Source of the DNA: Bacteroidales bacterium
Lineage (GTDB): Bacteria > Bacteroidota > Bacteroidia > Bacteroidales > Muribaculaceae
Length of the DNA: 6,520 nucleotides
Direction: 5' to 3'
NCBI GenBank assembly: GCA_019420545.1
Contig: JAHZGZ010000079.1
Coordinates: forward strand, 366-6,885
Shown here: one piece after another, positions 1 through 5,717 of the stretch
Layout of the letters: every line of letters starts with the position of its first letter
Position numbering within the stretch: the first letter of the stretch is position 1
Made by a program: the position numbers and the translations under genes
The notes under the pieces: generated by a model
What the model saw: only the letters and a program-made list of their open reading frames with translations
Told to the model about the DNA's origin: nothing
Database searches by the model: none

Positions 1-827
1 CACTTCTCTATTGCGATCATGCGAAAGGCCTCCTCCTGCTGCGCAAGACGGTCTTTTACCACGAAGGCCGCCCCCAGCGCCTGCCGGATATCCGATGCCA
101 CATCGGTCTCCGATATGCCATGCTGAAGTTTTATCTCCACGGCGGTAGCCTCATCGGAATAATCAAGGAGACGCCGTGCAACCGATATCGGCACGATAAT
201 GCCGTCGGCATCCGTCTCAGCCTGATCAGTCTGGAACACGCCTCCTACCATAAGCGTGTCGCTGCGGAACGACGCCGCAGGATTAGCCGGATTGATCCGC
301 CCGACCCTGCGAGGCACATACAGCTGCACACGGCTCAGGGACGTCGGGCGCGCCTCAAGCGTCAGCGCCACCCCAACGCCAAGCGTGGCAATATCGCCTA
401 CAATGCTGTCGTGCAGCATGAATACGCCGTCTTCCTTCACGACCCTGTCGATATCCGACATCCTTTCGTAGCCGTCGGCCACACCCTTTATCCTTACAGG
501 CATCTGCTTATCTCCGCATATGCCCAGAGCGCGCTCTTCAACTACAGGAGCCGCGAGGGCCACACCGTCAACAGCGCCCAGCATCTCCACAAGCGAGTCG
601 CTGCCGGTAATCACTTTGCCCGACACAGGTTCAACCCTCAGGTCGGGCGACAGAGCCGACGACTGCTTCATGGCAAGATCACTAAAGCCATTGAACACCG
701 ACAGGATACACACAATAGCCATAGAGGCCAATGCCACCCCCGCCACCGAAATGACAGAGATCACATTGACCGCGCTATGTGATTTTTTAGAAAATAAATA
801 GCGTAACGCAATCCGCAGCGCAACCAT
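1..827 (-). CDS. FtsX/LolC-E-type ABC transporter permease, N-terminal part (3' end outside window)
   Basis: The reverse strand from an ATG at 827-825 is open to the window edge, giving 275 complete codons. The N-terminus reads MVALRIALRYLFSKK, then one hydrophobic membrane segment at about residues 22-45 ending in the motif FNGF, which resembles the MNGF of LolC/LolE. A large soluble, presumably periplasmic, domain follows (PDLRVEP near residues 61-67, then PVRIKG and a P-R-R-V-G-R stretch). The visible part ends with RMIAIEK, the usual lead-in to the second membrane segment of this family. About 400 residues are expected, so the last three membrane helices lie outside. Family members work with an ATPase to release lipoproteins from the inner membrane or to transmit force across it; which job this one has cannot be decided here. 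The start lies 27 bp after the rbfA stop, consistent with co-transcription. An AAGG just upstream may be a weak ribosome site. Confidence 0.88.
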   Translation of the reverse strand, partial: MVALRIALRYLFSKKSHSAVNVISVISVAGVALASMAIVCILSVFNGFSDLAMKQSSALSPDLRVEPVSGKVITGSDSLVEMLGAVDGVALAAPVVEERALGICGDKQMPVRIKGVADGYERMSDIDRVVKEDGVFMLHDSIVGDIATLGVGVALTLEARPTSLSRVQLYVPRRVGRINPANPAASFRSDTLMVGGVFQTDQAETDADGIIVPISVARRLLDYSDEATAVEIKLQHGISETDVASDIRQALGAAFVVKDRLAQQEEAFRMIAIEK

Positions 828-854
828 TGCCCTTATCCTACCGGATTAATGATT

Positions 855-1247
855 TCAGGCATCACGGCCATCAGCATTTTCATCAACCGGATGTCCGGGA
901 TGAGCTTCCTTGTCGCGGGTCAGCAGATTGTCGATATTCTCCAGATAATCAAGGGAATCGTCGAGATAGAACGCCAGCTCCGGAGTCTTGCGCAGCTGAT
1001 AGCGTACTTTCTGCGCGAGCTCATAGCGGATTGTCTTGGCATTGTGGTTGATATTGTCAAGTATCTCGGCCGCTTTATCCGAAGGGAACACTGAAAGATA
1101 TGCCTTGGCCACACTGAGATCGGGCGATACGCGCACAGCGCTCACCGACACAAGCACACCGCGTAATTTGGCAGTCTGCTGGCGGAATATCTCACTAAGT
1201 TCTTTCTGGAGGAGACGGGATATCTTGGCTTGACGGGTAGTTTCCAT
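855..1247 (-). CDS. rbfA: 30S ribosome-binding factor RbfA
   Basis: This 130-residue protein is a small single-domain KH-like factor that binds late 30S precursors and helps mature the 5' end of 16S rRNA in the cytoplasm. Family marks visible: the N-terminal helix TTRQAKISRLLQKELSEIF (residues 3-21), the strand VSPDLSVAKAYLSVF (40-54), and the conserved block LRKTPELAFYLDDSLDY (85-101) followed by the usual I-x-x-LL. Length is normal; the last 20 or so residues are a charged tail of the variable kind seen in the family. The start is an ATG at 1247-1245, preceded by AT-rich sequence without a Shine-Dalgarno, as is common in Bacteroidota. It lies between an O-methyltransferase gene (54 bp upstream) and an ABC permease gene (27 bp downstream). 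Unlike in E. coli, it is not next to infB/truB. Confidence 0.95.
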   Translation of the reverse strand: METTRQAKISRLLQKELSEIFRQQTAKLRGVLVSVSAVRVSPDLSVAKAYLSVFPSDKAAEILDNINHNAKTIRYELAQKVRYQLRKTPELAFYLDDSLDYLENIDNLLTRDKEAHPGHPVDENADGRDA

Positions 1248-1301
1248 ATATAATTGAATTTTGAATTGTCATAAATATAACGCGCGACACCGGCGGTTGG
1301 C
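1248..1301 (-). other. Intergenic gap between the methyltransferase gene and rbfA
   Basis: This 54-bp gap is AT-rich on the rbfA side. It contains TATATTTA on the minus strand (1279-1272), one mismatch from the Bacteroides -7 box TAnnTTTG, but I find no TTTG at the proper distance upstream and no terminator hairpin. The simplest reading is that rbfA is transcribed by readthrough; a weak internal promoter cannot be excluded. Confidence 0.4.
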
Positions 1302-1946
1302 TCATTTCTTCTTCCATATTATGGTAAGGCCGTCGCGCAGGGGAAGCATCACTTTCTCTACCGAGCTGTCCTCAGCCACCATGCGGTTGAATTCCATTAT
1401 GCCGAGCGTCTGGGCGTCGTGCTGCGTGGCGTCGGTCATCTTGCCGTACCACAACGTATTGTCGGCAAGGATAAACCCGCCCGGACGCACAAGCGGAAGC
1501 ACCATGCGGTAATAGTCGCAATAGCTGCGTTTGTTGGCGTCGATAAACACCATGTCCCATGGCTCGCTGCTGATCGCAGGCACTATTTCAGATGCGTCGC
1601 CCACATGGAGATGGAGCTTTTCACGCAATCCGGCACGGTCGAAATAGCTCTCGATCATGTCGGTCAGCTCATCGTTGATCTCGACCGTATGCACCTCCCC
1701 GCAGCTGTCGAGCCCCTCGGCCAGACATATGGCCGAATAGCCGGTAAACGTGCCCAGTTCAAGCACTCGACGCGGACGTATCATGCGCACGAGCATTTTC
1801 AGTATCCGTCCCTGAAGGTGCCCCGAGCACATGTTGGAATACAGGCATCTCACATGTGTGGTACGGTTAAGATCGGCGAGCACAGGAGGTTCCGCATCGA
1901 TATGCTCAAGGATGTAGCGTTCGGTGTCGCAGTCAATTTGTAGCAT
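1302..1946 (-). CDS. Class I SAM-dependent O-methyltransferase (Methyltransf_3 / COMT-like family)
   Basis: This 214-residue protein belongs to the catechol/caffeoyl-CoA O-methyltransferase-like family, cytosolic enzymes that move a methyl group from S-adenosylmethionine to a hydroxyl of a small substrate. Motif I, the SAM-binding glycine loop, is VLELGTFTGYSA (61-72). The acidic residue for the SAM ribose is E89 in HTVEIN. GDAS (116-119) fits the adenine-binding motif. The divalent-metal ligands match the COMT pattern: D136 in FIDANK and D162-N163 in ILADNTLW. All catalytic positions I can judge are intact and length is typical. The substrate is unknown; such genes often sit among bacterial housekeeping genes with no assigned role. 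The ATG lies inside the end of pyk, with a 14-bp overlap in another frame, which suggests translational coupling. Confidence 0.93.
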   Translation of the reverse strand: MLQIDCDTERYILEHIDAEPPVLADLNRTTHVRCLYSNMCSGHLQGRILKMLVRMIRPRRVLELGTFTGYSAICLAEGLDSCGEVHTVEINDELTDMIESYFDRAGLREKLHLHVGDASEIVPAISSEPWDMVFIDANKRSYCDYYRMVLPLVRPGGFILADNTLWYGKMTDATQHDAQTLGIMEFNRMVAEDSSVEKVMLPLRDGLTIIWKKK

Positions 1947-3387
1947 CTTCCAGATTCGGTAGTGTATACGATTGGAAATTCTCCATAATCGCCTTCACGC
2001 TGTTGATTTCGAGGAACGAGGTGCCATGCCCTTCGCCGAACGAGCCGCCGAGATATGCGATTCTGTCGGCAAGCGTAAGACGTTCGCCCTCGATAAGGTG
2101 GGTAAGCGCATTCTGAAGGTATACGCGGGTTGTCTCCATACGCGGCTGGTACAGGGCGTCGACACCGTAGCTCAGCGCAAGGAGCCGCACCACATAGGGA
2201 TAATAGCATATGGCAAGTGTAGGATAGCTTGCACGGTACGACGAGATATAGCGGGCCGTACGTCCGGTATAGCTGTCGGTAAGAATGGCACGTGTACCCA
2301 GCACCTCGGTCGACGCCACAGCCTGGCGCGCCAGAAATGATGTCAGGTCGGCCTCAACAGCAGGTGTAGGGCGCTTTCCCGACAATGCCCGCTCCATCTC
2401 CATCGCCACTCTCGACATCGTTGCGATCGCCTCTACGGGATACTTGCCGTAGGCGGTCTCCCCGCTGAGCATCAGTGCGTCGGTATGCTGAGTCACGGCA
2501 TTGGCTATGTCGCTCACCTCGGCGCGCGTGGGCCGGGGGTTGCTTATCATCGAGTGGAGCATCTGAGTGGCCACGATCACAGGCTTGTGTGCGCCGACAC
2601 ATTTCTGTATCAGTTCATTCTGAATTACCGGTATGAGTTCGGCGGCAACCTCTATGCCGAGATCGCCGCGGGCGATCATAATGCCGTACGACGCATCGAG
2701 TATCTCGTCGAAATTGTCGATACCCTCCTGGTTCTCAATCTTCGAGATAATTTTTATATGCGAATTCCGGGCATCAAGTATACGCTGTATGTCGCGCACA
2801 TCCTCCGCGCTGCGCACGAACGAATGGGCTATGAAGTCGACATCCATATCGATAGCGTAACCGATATTGCGGCGGTCGCGCTCGGTAAGCGAAGGGAGGG
2901 CAATCTTGAAGCCAGGAATGTTGACGCTTTTGCGCGAGCCGAGAACACCGCCGTTTTCAGCGGTGGCAAACAGTTCGCCTCCGCGTATGTCATTGACGAT
3001 AAACGACAGCTCTCCATCATCTATAAGGATACGTGCGCCCGGGATGAGATCCTGCGCGATATCGGCATACGACAGGCAGATATGGTCACGTGTGGTGACA
3101 CCATCCGGATTGCCCGTAAACACCACGCTGTCCCCCAAGCGGAATTCAATCTCCTCATCCCCCGCATTGGTAGTGGTGCGTATCTCAGGCCCTTTCGTAT
3201 CCATCAGTATACCTATCGACGAGGAAACGGCCCTTACATTATCCACAATCTTACGGAACCCTTCAAGCTGCAGATGTGCGGAATTCATTCTCACTACATT
3301 CATACCGTTGGCATAAAGATCACGAATGAATCCAACGTCACACCGACGGTCGGATATAGTGGCTACTATCTTTGTAAATTTGTTCAT
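1933..3387 (-). CDS. pyk: Pyruvate kinase
   Basis: This 484-residue enzyme makes pyruvate and ATP from phosphoenolpyruvate and ADP, the last step of glycolysis. The N-terminal strand TKIVATISDRR (5-15) and MNVVRMNSAH (29-38) begin the barrel, with DTKGPEIRTT at 63-72. The B domain occupies roughly 73-160, and the barrel resumes at LPSLTERD. The active-site signature IKIISKIENQEGI (211-223) carries catalytic K216 and metal ligand E218; D242 in ARGDLG is the second metal ligand. ATQML (273-277) gives the conserved Thr274, and NPRPTRAEVSDIANAV and MLSGETAYGKYPVEA are canonical. The C domain has the phosphate-loop-like DSYTGRTAR (371-379). Oddities: the usual N-F-S-H is N35-S-A-H, so the Ser that helps bind potassium is Ala37, although E68 of the K+-dependent type is kept; H278 replaces the common Asp/Glu after ATQML. 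I believe the N-x-A-H form is frequent in Bacteroidota. It follows aroQ by 60 bp and overlaps the methyltransferase gene. Confidence 0.96.
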   Translation of the reverse strand: MNKFTKIVATISDRRCDVGFIRDLYANGMNVVRMNSAHLQLEGFRKIVDNVRAVSSSIGILMDTKGPEIRTTTNAGDEEIEFRLGDSVVFTGNPDGVTTRDHICLSYADIAQDLIPGARILIDDGELSFIVNDIRGGELFATAENGGVLGSRKSVNIPGFKIALPSLTERDRRNIGYAIDMDVDFIAHSFVRSAEDVRDIQRILDARNSHIKIISKIENQEGIDNFDEILDASYGIMIARGDLGIEVAAELIPVIQNELIQKCVGAHKPVIVATQMLHSMISNPRPTRAEVSDIANAVTQHTDALMLSGETAYGKYPVEAIATMSRVAMEMERALSGKRPTPAVEADLTSFLARQAVASTEVLGTRAILTDSYTGRTARYISSYRASYPTLAICYYPYVVRLLALSYGVDALYQPRMETTRVYLQNALTHLIEGERLTLADRIAYLGGSFGEGHGTSFLEINSVKAIMENFQSYTLPNLEDATN

Positions 3388-3393
3388 TATTAT

Positions 3394-3399
3394 CTCCTT
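3394..3399 (-). promoter_or_regulatory. Shine-Dalgarno sequence of pyk
   Basis: AAGGAG on the minus strand lies six bases before the pyk ATG, a near-ideal spacing. The other well-defined starts in this window (rbfA, the endonuclease gene, rimP, nusA) have AT- or C-rich upstream sequence without such a motif, so this is the only strong Shine-Dalgarno seen. It may help give pyk a high translation rate within the aroQ-pyk transcript. Confidence 0.6.
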
Positions 3400-3447
3400 G
3401 TGTACCTACCGGCTATATGTTTAACAACAGTCTGCGCCCGAATCGGT

Positions 3448-3879
3448 TTACTTTCCGGCCGGTGTGGCAAAGGCCTCTATGGCCAGACGATAGCTGTCAA
3501 GGCCGAAACCGGCAATGACACCACGGCACACTCCGGATATCATCGACTGATGCCGTACAGCCTCGCGAGCGTGGACATTACTGATGTGTACCTCTATTAC
3601 CGGAGTCTGTATCGCCGATATGCAATCGGCAATGGCAAGCGAAGTATGGGTATAGGCTCCGGCATTGAGCACTATTCCGGAAGCCATACCGAAACCGTAC
3701 TCCTGAAGCCGGTCGATTATGTCGCCCTCATGATTACTCTGGTAATAGTGCAGTTTATGCTCGGGATACCGTCTGCGCAATTCATCCAGGAAACTGTCAA
3801 AATCACGGTTTCCGTAAATCCCCGGCTCCCTCACGCCCAAAAGGTTGAGGTTGGGACCATTTAATATCAATATATCCAT
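3448..3879 (-). CDS. aroQ: Type II 3-dehydroquinate dehydratase
   Basis: With the ATG at 3879-3877 the product has 143 residues, typical for this small dodecameric enzyme. It converts 3-dehydroquinate to 3-dehydroshikimate in the shikimate pathway towards chorismate and aromatic amino acids. Visible motifs: ILILNGPNLNLLG (3-15); the lid REPGIYG with Arg17 and catalytic Tyr22; YYQSNHEGDIID (45-56); LNAGAYTHTS with Asn72; EVHISN with catalytic His98; ARE-x-x-RH with Arg109; and the closing GFGLDSYRLA. All active-site residues I know for the family are present. An in-frame TTG at 3897 would add six residues, but it overlaps the likely promoter -7 box and MDILILNGPN is the normal family start, so I chose the ATG. 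It is the first gene of the minus-strand operon, 60 bp before pyk. Confidence 0.96.
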   Translation of the reverse strand: MDILILNGPNLNLLGVREPGIYGNRDFDSFLDELRRRYPEHKLHYYQSNHEGDIIDRLQEYGFGMASGIVLNAGAYTHTSLAIADCISAIQTPVIEVHISNVHAREAVRHQSMISGVCRGVIAGFGLDSYRLAIEAFATPAGK

Positions 3880-3894
3880 CGTGGAAAATTTCCG

Positions 3895-3902
3895 CAAATT
3901 TA
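3895..3902 (-). promoter_or_regulatory. Putative -7 box of the aroQ operon promoter
   Basis: The minus strand reads TAAATTTG here, an exact match to the Bacteroides -7 consensus TAnnTTTG, in the divergent gap and 15 bases before the aroQ ATG. The leader would therefore be only about ten bases. No clean TTTG -33 element lies 19-21 bases upstream (that stretch is GC-rich, CCCCGC), so the assignment rests on the -7 box and its position. Confidence 0.5.
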
Positions 3903-3914
3903 CAAAAAAATATG

Positions 3915-3922
3915 TAATTTAG
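3915..3922 (+). promoter_or_regulatory. Possible -7 box of the endonuclease gene promoter
   Basis: TAATTTAG differs at one position from TAnnTTTG and lies 40 bases before the endonuclease ATG, facing away from the aroQ box. The -33 region is weak (TTTC at 3889-3892, spacing 22). It is placed mainly by position and by its mirror-like relation to the aroQ box. Confidence 0.3.
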
Positions 3923-3962
3923 CGGGGAAAAGCCAATCATCCACAACAACCCAACTTTCATC

Positions 3963-5066
3963 ATGCGCAGATTTCTTCTGATCCCTCTGCTCGGAATTAT
4001 AGCCGTCGCGCTCTCCGGAGCAGCATCGCCGCTCACATCGTCAGGCAACGACACTACATCGGCATCTTCGGCCAAACAATATCTCGTGGCCGGAGTAGCA
4101 TTCTACAACCTCGAAAATCTTTTCGACACTATCAACTCCAACGGCACATACGACCTTGAATTCTCGCCCGAAGGCGCCCGCCTGTGGGATTCCGAGAAAT
4201 ATTGGAAAAAAATAGGGAATCTCGCACGCGCCATCGCCTCGTTCAGCACGCCCGAGACTCCCTACGGGCCGGCGATAATCGGTATCAGCGAGATAGAAAA
4301 CCGCAATGTGGTGGAGGATCTCGTACGTACCGTCGACGATACTCTTACGGCACGCGGCCAGCAGCCGTGGAACTTGCAGATCGTACACCACGATTCGCCC
4401 GACCGGCGCGGAGTCGACGTAGGGCTGCTATACAATCCTCTGTATTTCACCCTTGAAAGCGTAAACAACCATCGCCTCGTCATACCCGATGAACCCGATT
4501 TCCGCACACGCGACCAGCTCGTGGTGTCAGGCAGAATATTCGACGCTCCGATGAGCTTTATCGTCAACCACTGGCCGTCGCGCCTGGGCGGACAGGAACA
4601 GTCGAGTCCTCTGCGTGAAGCCGCCGCCAGACTTTCCAAAGCTATCGCCGATTCGCTATGGACGGTCAATCCCGGTCAGGGTGTGATCGTGATGGGCGAC
4701 CTCAACGACGATCCCGCTGACAAATCGTGTGCCGTAGCCCTCGGAGCCGTACGCGAACGCGAGCAGGCAACGGCTCACGGATTCTACAATCCTTTCTGGT
4801 GGATTCTCGACAATGGCGTAGGAACACTATGCTACAAGGGACAATGGAATCTGTTCGACCAGATTATCGTATCAGGGAACCTTGTGCCGGGCACGCCCGA
4901 CGGAATGCAGTACTGGAAAGCCACTGTCCACAATTTCCCCTTCCTCCGCACAAAGTCGGGCATATACAGGAATTATCCGCTGCGCACATATGCCCGGGGA
5001 GAATTCCTCAACGGCTACTCCGACCACTTCCCTACCGAGATATTCCTTGTAAAGGAAGTGCAATAG
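3963..5066 (+). CDS. Exported endonuclease/exonuclease/phosphatase-family protein
   Basis: This 367-residue protein has the DNase I-like EEP metallohydrolase fold. An N-terminal signal sequence is visible: MRR, then a hydrophobic stretch LLIPLLGIIAVALSGA (5-20) and small residues near 20-22 suited to cleavage, so it is probably periplasmic or surface-exposed. Motifs in order: FYNLENLFDT with Asn49; GISEIENRNVVEDL with metal-ligand Glu110 or Glu112; RRGVDVGLLY (148-157); VNHWPSR with His203; VMGDLNDDP with Asp246 and Asn248; LFDQIIVS with Asp299; and YSDHFPTEI with the catalytic Asp354-His355 pair. The full catalytic set thus seems intact. Family members cleave nucleic acids or phosphoesters such as inositol phosphates; sequence alone does not fix the substrate, and the usual label is endonuclease. 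A role in scavenging nucleotides or phosphate is a guess. It is a single-gene unit diverging from aroQ and followed by a 153-bp gap. Confidence 0.88.
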   Translation: MRRFLLIPLLGIIAVALSGAASPLTSSGNDTTSASSAKQYLVAGVAFYNLENLFDTINSNGTYDLEFSPEGARLWDSEKYWKKIGNLARAIASFSTPETPYGPAIIGISEIENRNVVEDLVRTVDDTLTARGQQPWNLQIVHHDSPDRRGVDVGLLYNPLYFTLESVNNHRLVIPDEPDFRTRDQLVVSGRIFDAPMSFIVNHWPSRLGGQEQSSPLREAAARLSKAIADSLWTVNPGQGVIVMGDLNDDPADKSCAVALGAVREREQATAHGFYNPFWWILDNGVGTLCYKGQWNLFDQIIVSGNLVPGTPDGMQYWKATVHNFPFLRTKSGIYRNYPLRTYARGEFLNGYSDHFPTEIFLVKEVQ

Positions 5067-5127
5067 TTAAATTTTACTAAAAATCGCAGCCGATTCCATA
5101 TACCGGGCCCTGTTCACAGCATTCCCG
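5067..5127. other. Intergenic region after the endonuclease gene
   Basis: This is the spacer between the endonuclease stop codon and the rimP promoter. It begins AT-rich and contains a GGGCCC palindrome at 5105-5110. I find no convincing intrinsic terminator, that is, no stable stem followed by a T run, so transcription may read through into rimP or end by another mechanism. Confidence 0.4.
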
Positions 5128-5159
5128 TTTGCATTTTCTCGATAATTATAGTAAATTTG
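5128..5159 (+). promoter_or_regulatory. rimP-nusA promoter of Bacteroides type
   Basis: TTTG at 5128-5131 is followed, after exactly 20 bases, by TAAATTTG at 5152-5159. Both elements match the -33/-7 consensus (TTTG, TAnnTTTG) for the main sigma factor of Bacteroidota, and the spacing falls within the usual 19-21. Transcription should start a few bases after 5160, giving a leader of about 55 bases before the rimP ATG. It is the clearest promoter in the window. Confidence 0.72.
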
Positions 5160-5174
5160 CAGCATAATCGAGCT

Positions 5175-5199
5175 CGGAGGGGACCGCAAGTCCCCTCCG
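5175..5199 (+). promoter_or_regulatory. GC-rich hairpin in the rimP leader
   Basis: CGGAGGGGAC (5175-5184) and GTCCCCTCCG (5190-5199) form a perfect 10-bp stem with a five-base loop, CGCAA. The hairpin begins roughly ten bases after the predicted transcription start and ends 20 bases before the rimP ATG. A short U-rich stretch follows (TTGTTTAT from 5200), which resembles a weak intrinsic terminator but is interrupted by G and A. It could be an attenuator, a protein-binding leader or a 5' stabilising stem; the sequence cannot separate these. Confidence 0.65.
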
Positions 5200-5219
5200 T
5201 TGTTTATAAACCTGTTAAT

Positions 5220-5693
5220 ATGATTGATAAGGAACTGCTTACCGCCACTGTCAACGAAGCCATAGAGGGCACCCCGCTCTTTCTGGTCGATGTGGAAGTG
5301 CGTCCCGGCAACACCATAATAGTCGAGGTCGACAGCCCCGACGGAGTGGATATCGACCAGTGTGTCGGCATTACACGCAAAATCGAAGAACGCTTTGACC
5401 GCGATGTCGAGGACTATGAGCTGGAGGTTGGCTCCGCAGGCCTAACCTCTCCATTCAAAGTGCGCGGCCAGTATCTTAAAAACATAGGCAATCCCGTGGA
5501 AATCCTGACAAAGGACGGACGCAAGATAAAAGGCACTCTTACCTCCGTAAGCGACACCGATCAGTCGTTTGTAGTAACGTTAAAGACCAAGGTGAAAGAG
5601 CCGGGCAAGAAAAAACCCGTAGAGGTCGAGCAGCCGCTTGCACTCACTCCCGAAGAGTGCAAATACGTAAAATATCTTATAGAATTCAAGTAA
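5220..5693 (+). CDS. rimP: Ribosome maturation factor RimP
   Basis: The 157-residue product from the ATG at 5220 is RimP, a cytoplasmic factor that binds the 30S precursor and helps assemble the S12 region. The N-terminal domain (about 1-80) includes FLVDVEVRPG-x-TIIVEVDS, DGVDIDQCVGITRKIEERFD (41-60) and the family hallmark ELEVGSAGLTSPFK (67-80; usually EV-S-S-P-G-L). The C-terminal SH3-like domain (about 85-155) has NPVEILTKDGRKIKGTL and a lysine-rich stretch KVKEPGKKKPVEVEQ. An in-frame TTG at 5157 would extend it by 21 residues, but that codon overlaps the -7 box and the added residues would run through the leader hairpin, so the ATG is right. There is no Shine-Dalgarno. nusA follows after 24 bp, the widely conserved rimP-nusA pairing. 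Confidence 0.95.
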   Translation: MIDKELLTATVNEAIEGTPLFLVDVEVRPGNTIIVEVDSPDGVDIDQCVGITRKIEERFDRDVEDYELEVGSAGLTSPFKVRGQYLKNIGNPVEILTKDGRKIKGTLTSVSDTDQSFVVTLKTKVKEPGKKKPVEVEQPLALTPEECKYVKYLIEFK

Positions 5694-5717
5694 CAACCCA
5701 ACACCACATATCCCCAT

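Noticed and set aside
120..782. A 220-codon plus-strand open frame.
   Set aside because: It is antisense to the LolC/E-type permease, whose minus-strand translation has a membrane segment and family motifs; the plus-strand product is a low-complexity R/H-rich sequence.
1272..1279. Possible -7 box for an internal rbfA promoter.
   Set aside because: TATATTTA is one mismatch off and lacks a TTTG element at the right spacing; AT-rich gaps produce such matches by chance.
1419..1943. A 174-codon plus-strand open frame.
   Set aside because: It is fully antisense to the O-methyltransferase gene with its intact SAM and metal motifs.
2485..3864. A 459-codon plus-strand open frame opposite pyk and aroQ.
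   Set aside because: It runs antisense through two genes with unmistakable family motifs, spans their intergenic gap and shows no recognisable domain; it is rich in Y, H, R and I as expected from the reverse complement of coding sequence.
3880..3897. Upstream TTG start adding six residues to AroQ.
   Set aside because: The TTG overlaps the TAAATTTG promoter box, and the family begins at the MxILILNGPN sequence given by the ATG at 3879.
5105..5110. GGGCCC palindrome as a terminator of the endonuclease gene.
   Set aside because: There is no loop or longer stem around it and no T run after it.
5157..5219. Upstream TTG start adding 21 residues to RimP.
   Set aside because: The TTG is part of the -7 box and the extension would encode the leader hairpin; the family-like N-terminus starts at the ATG at 5220.
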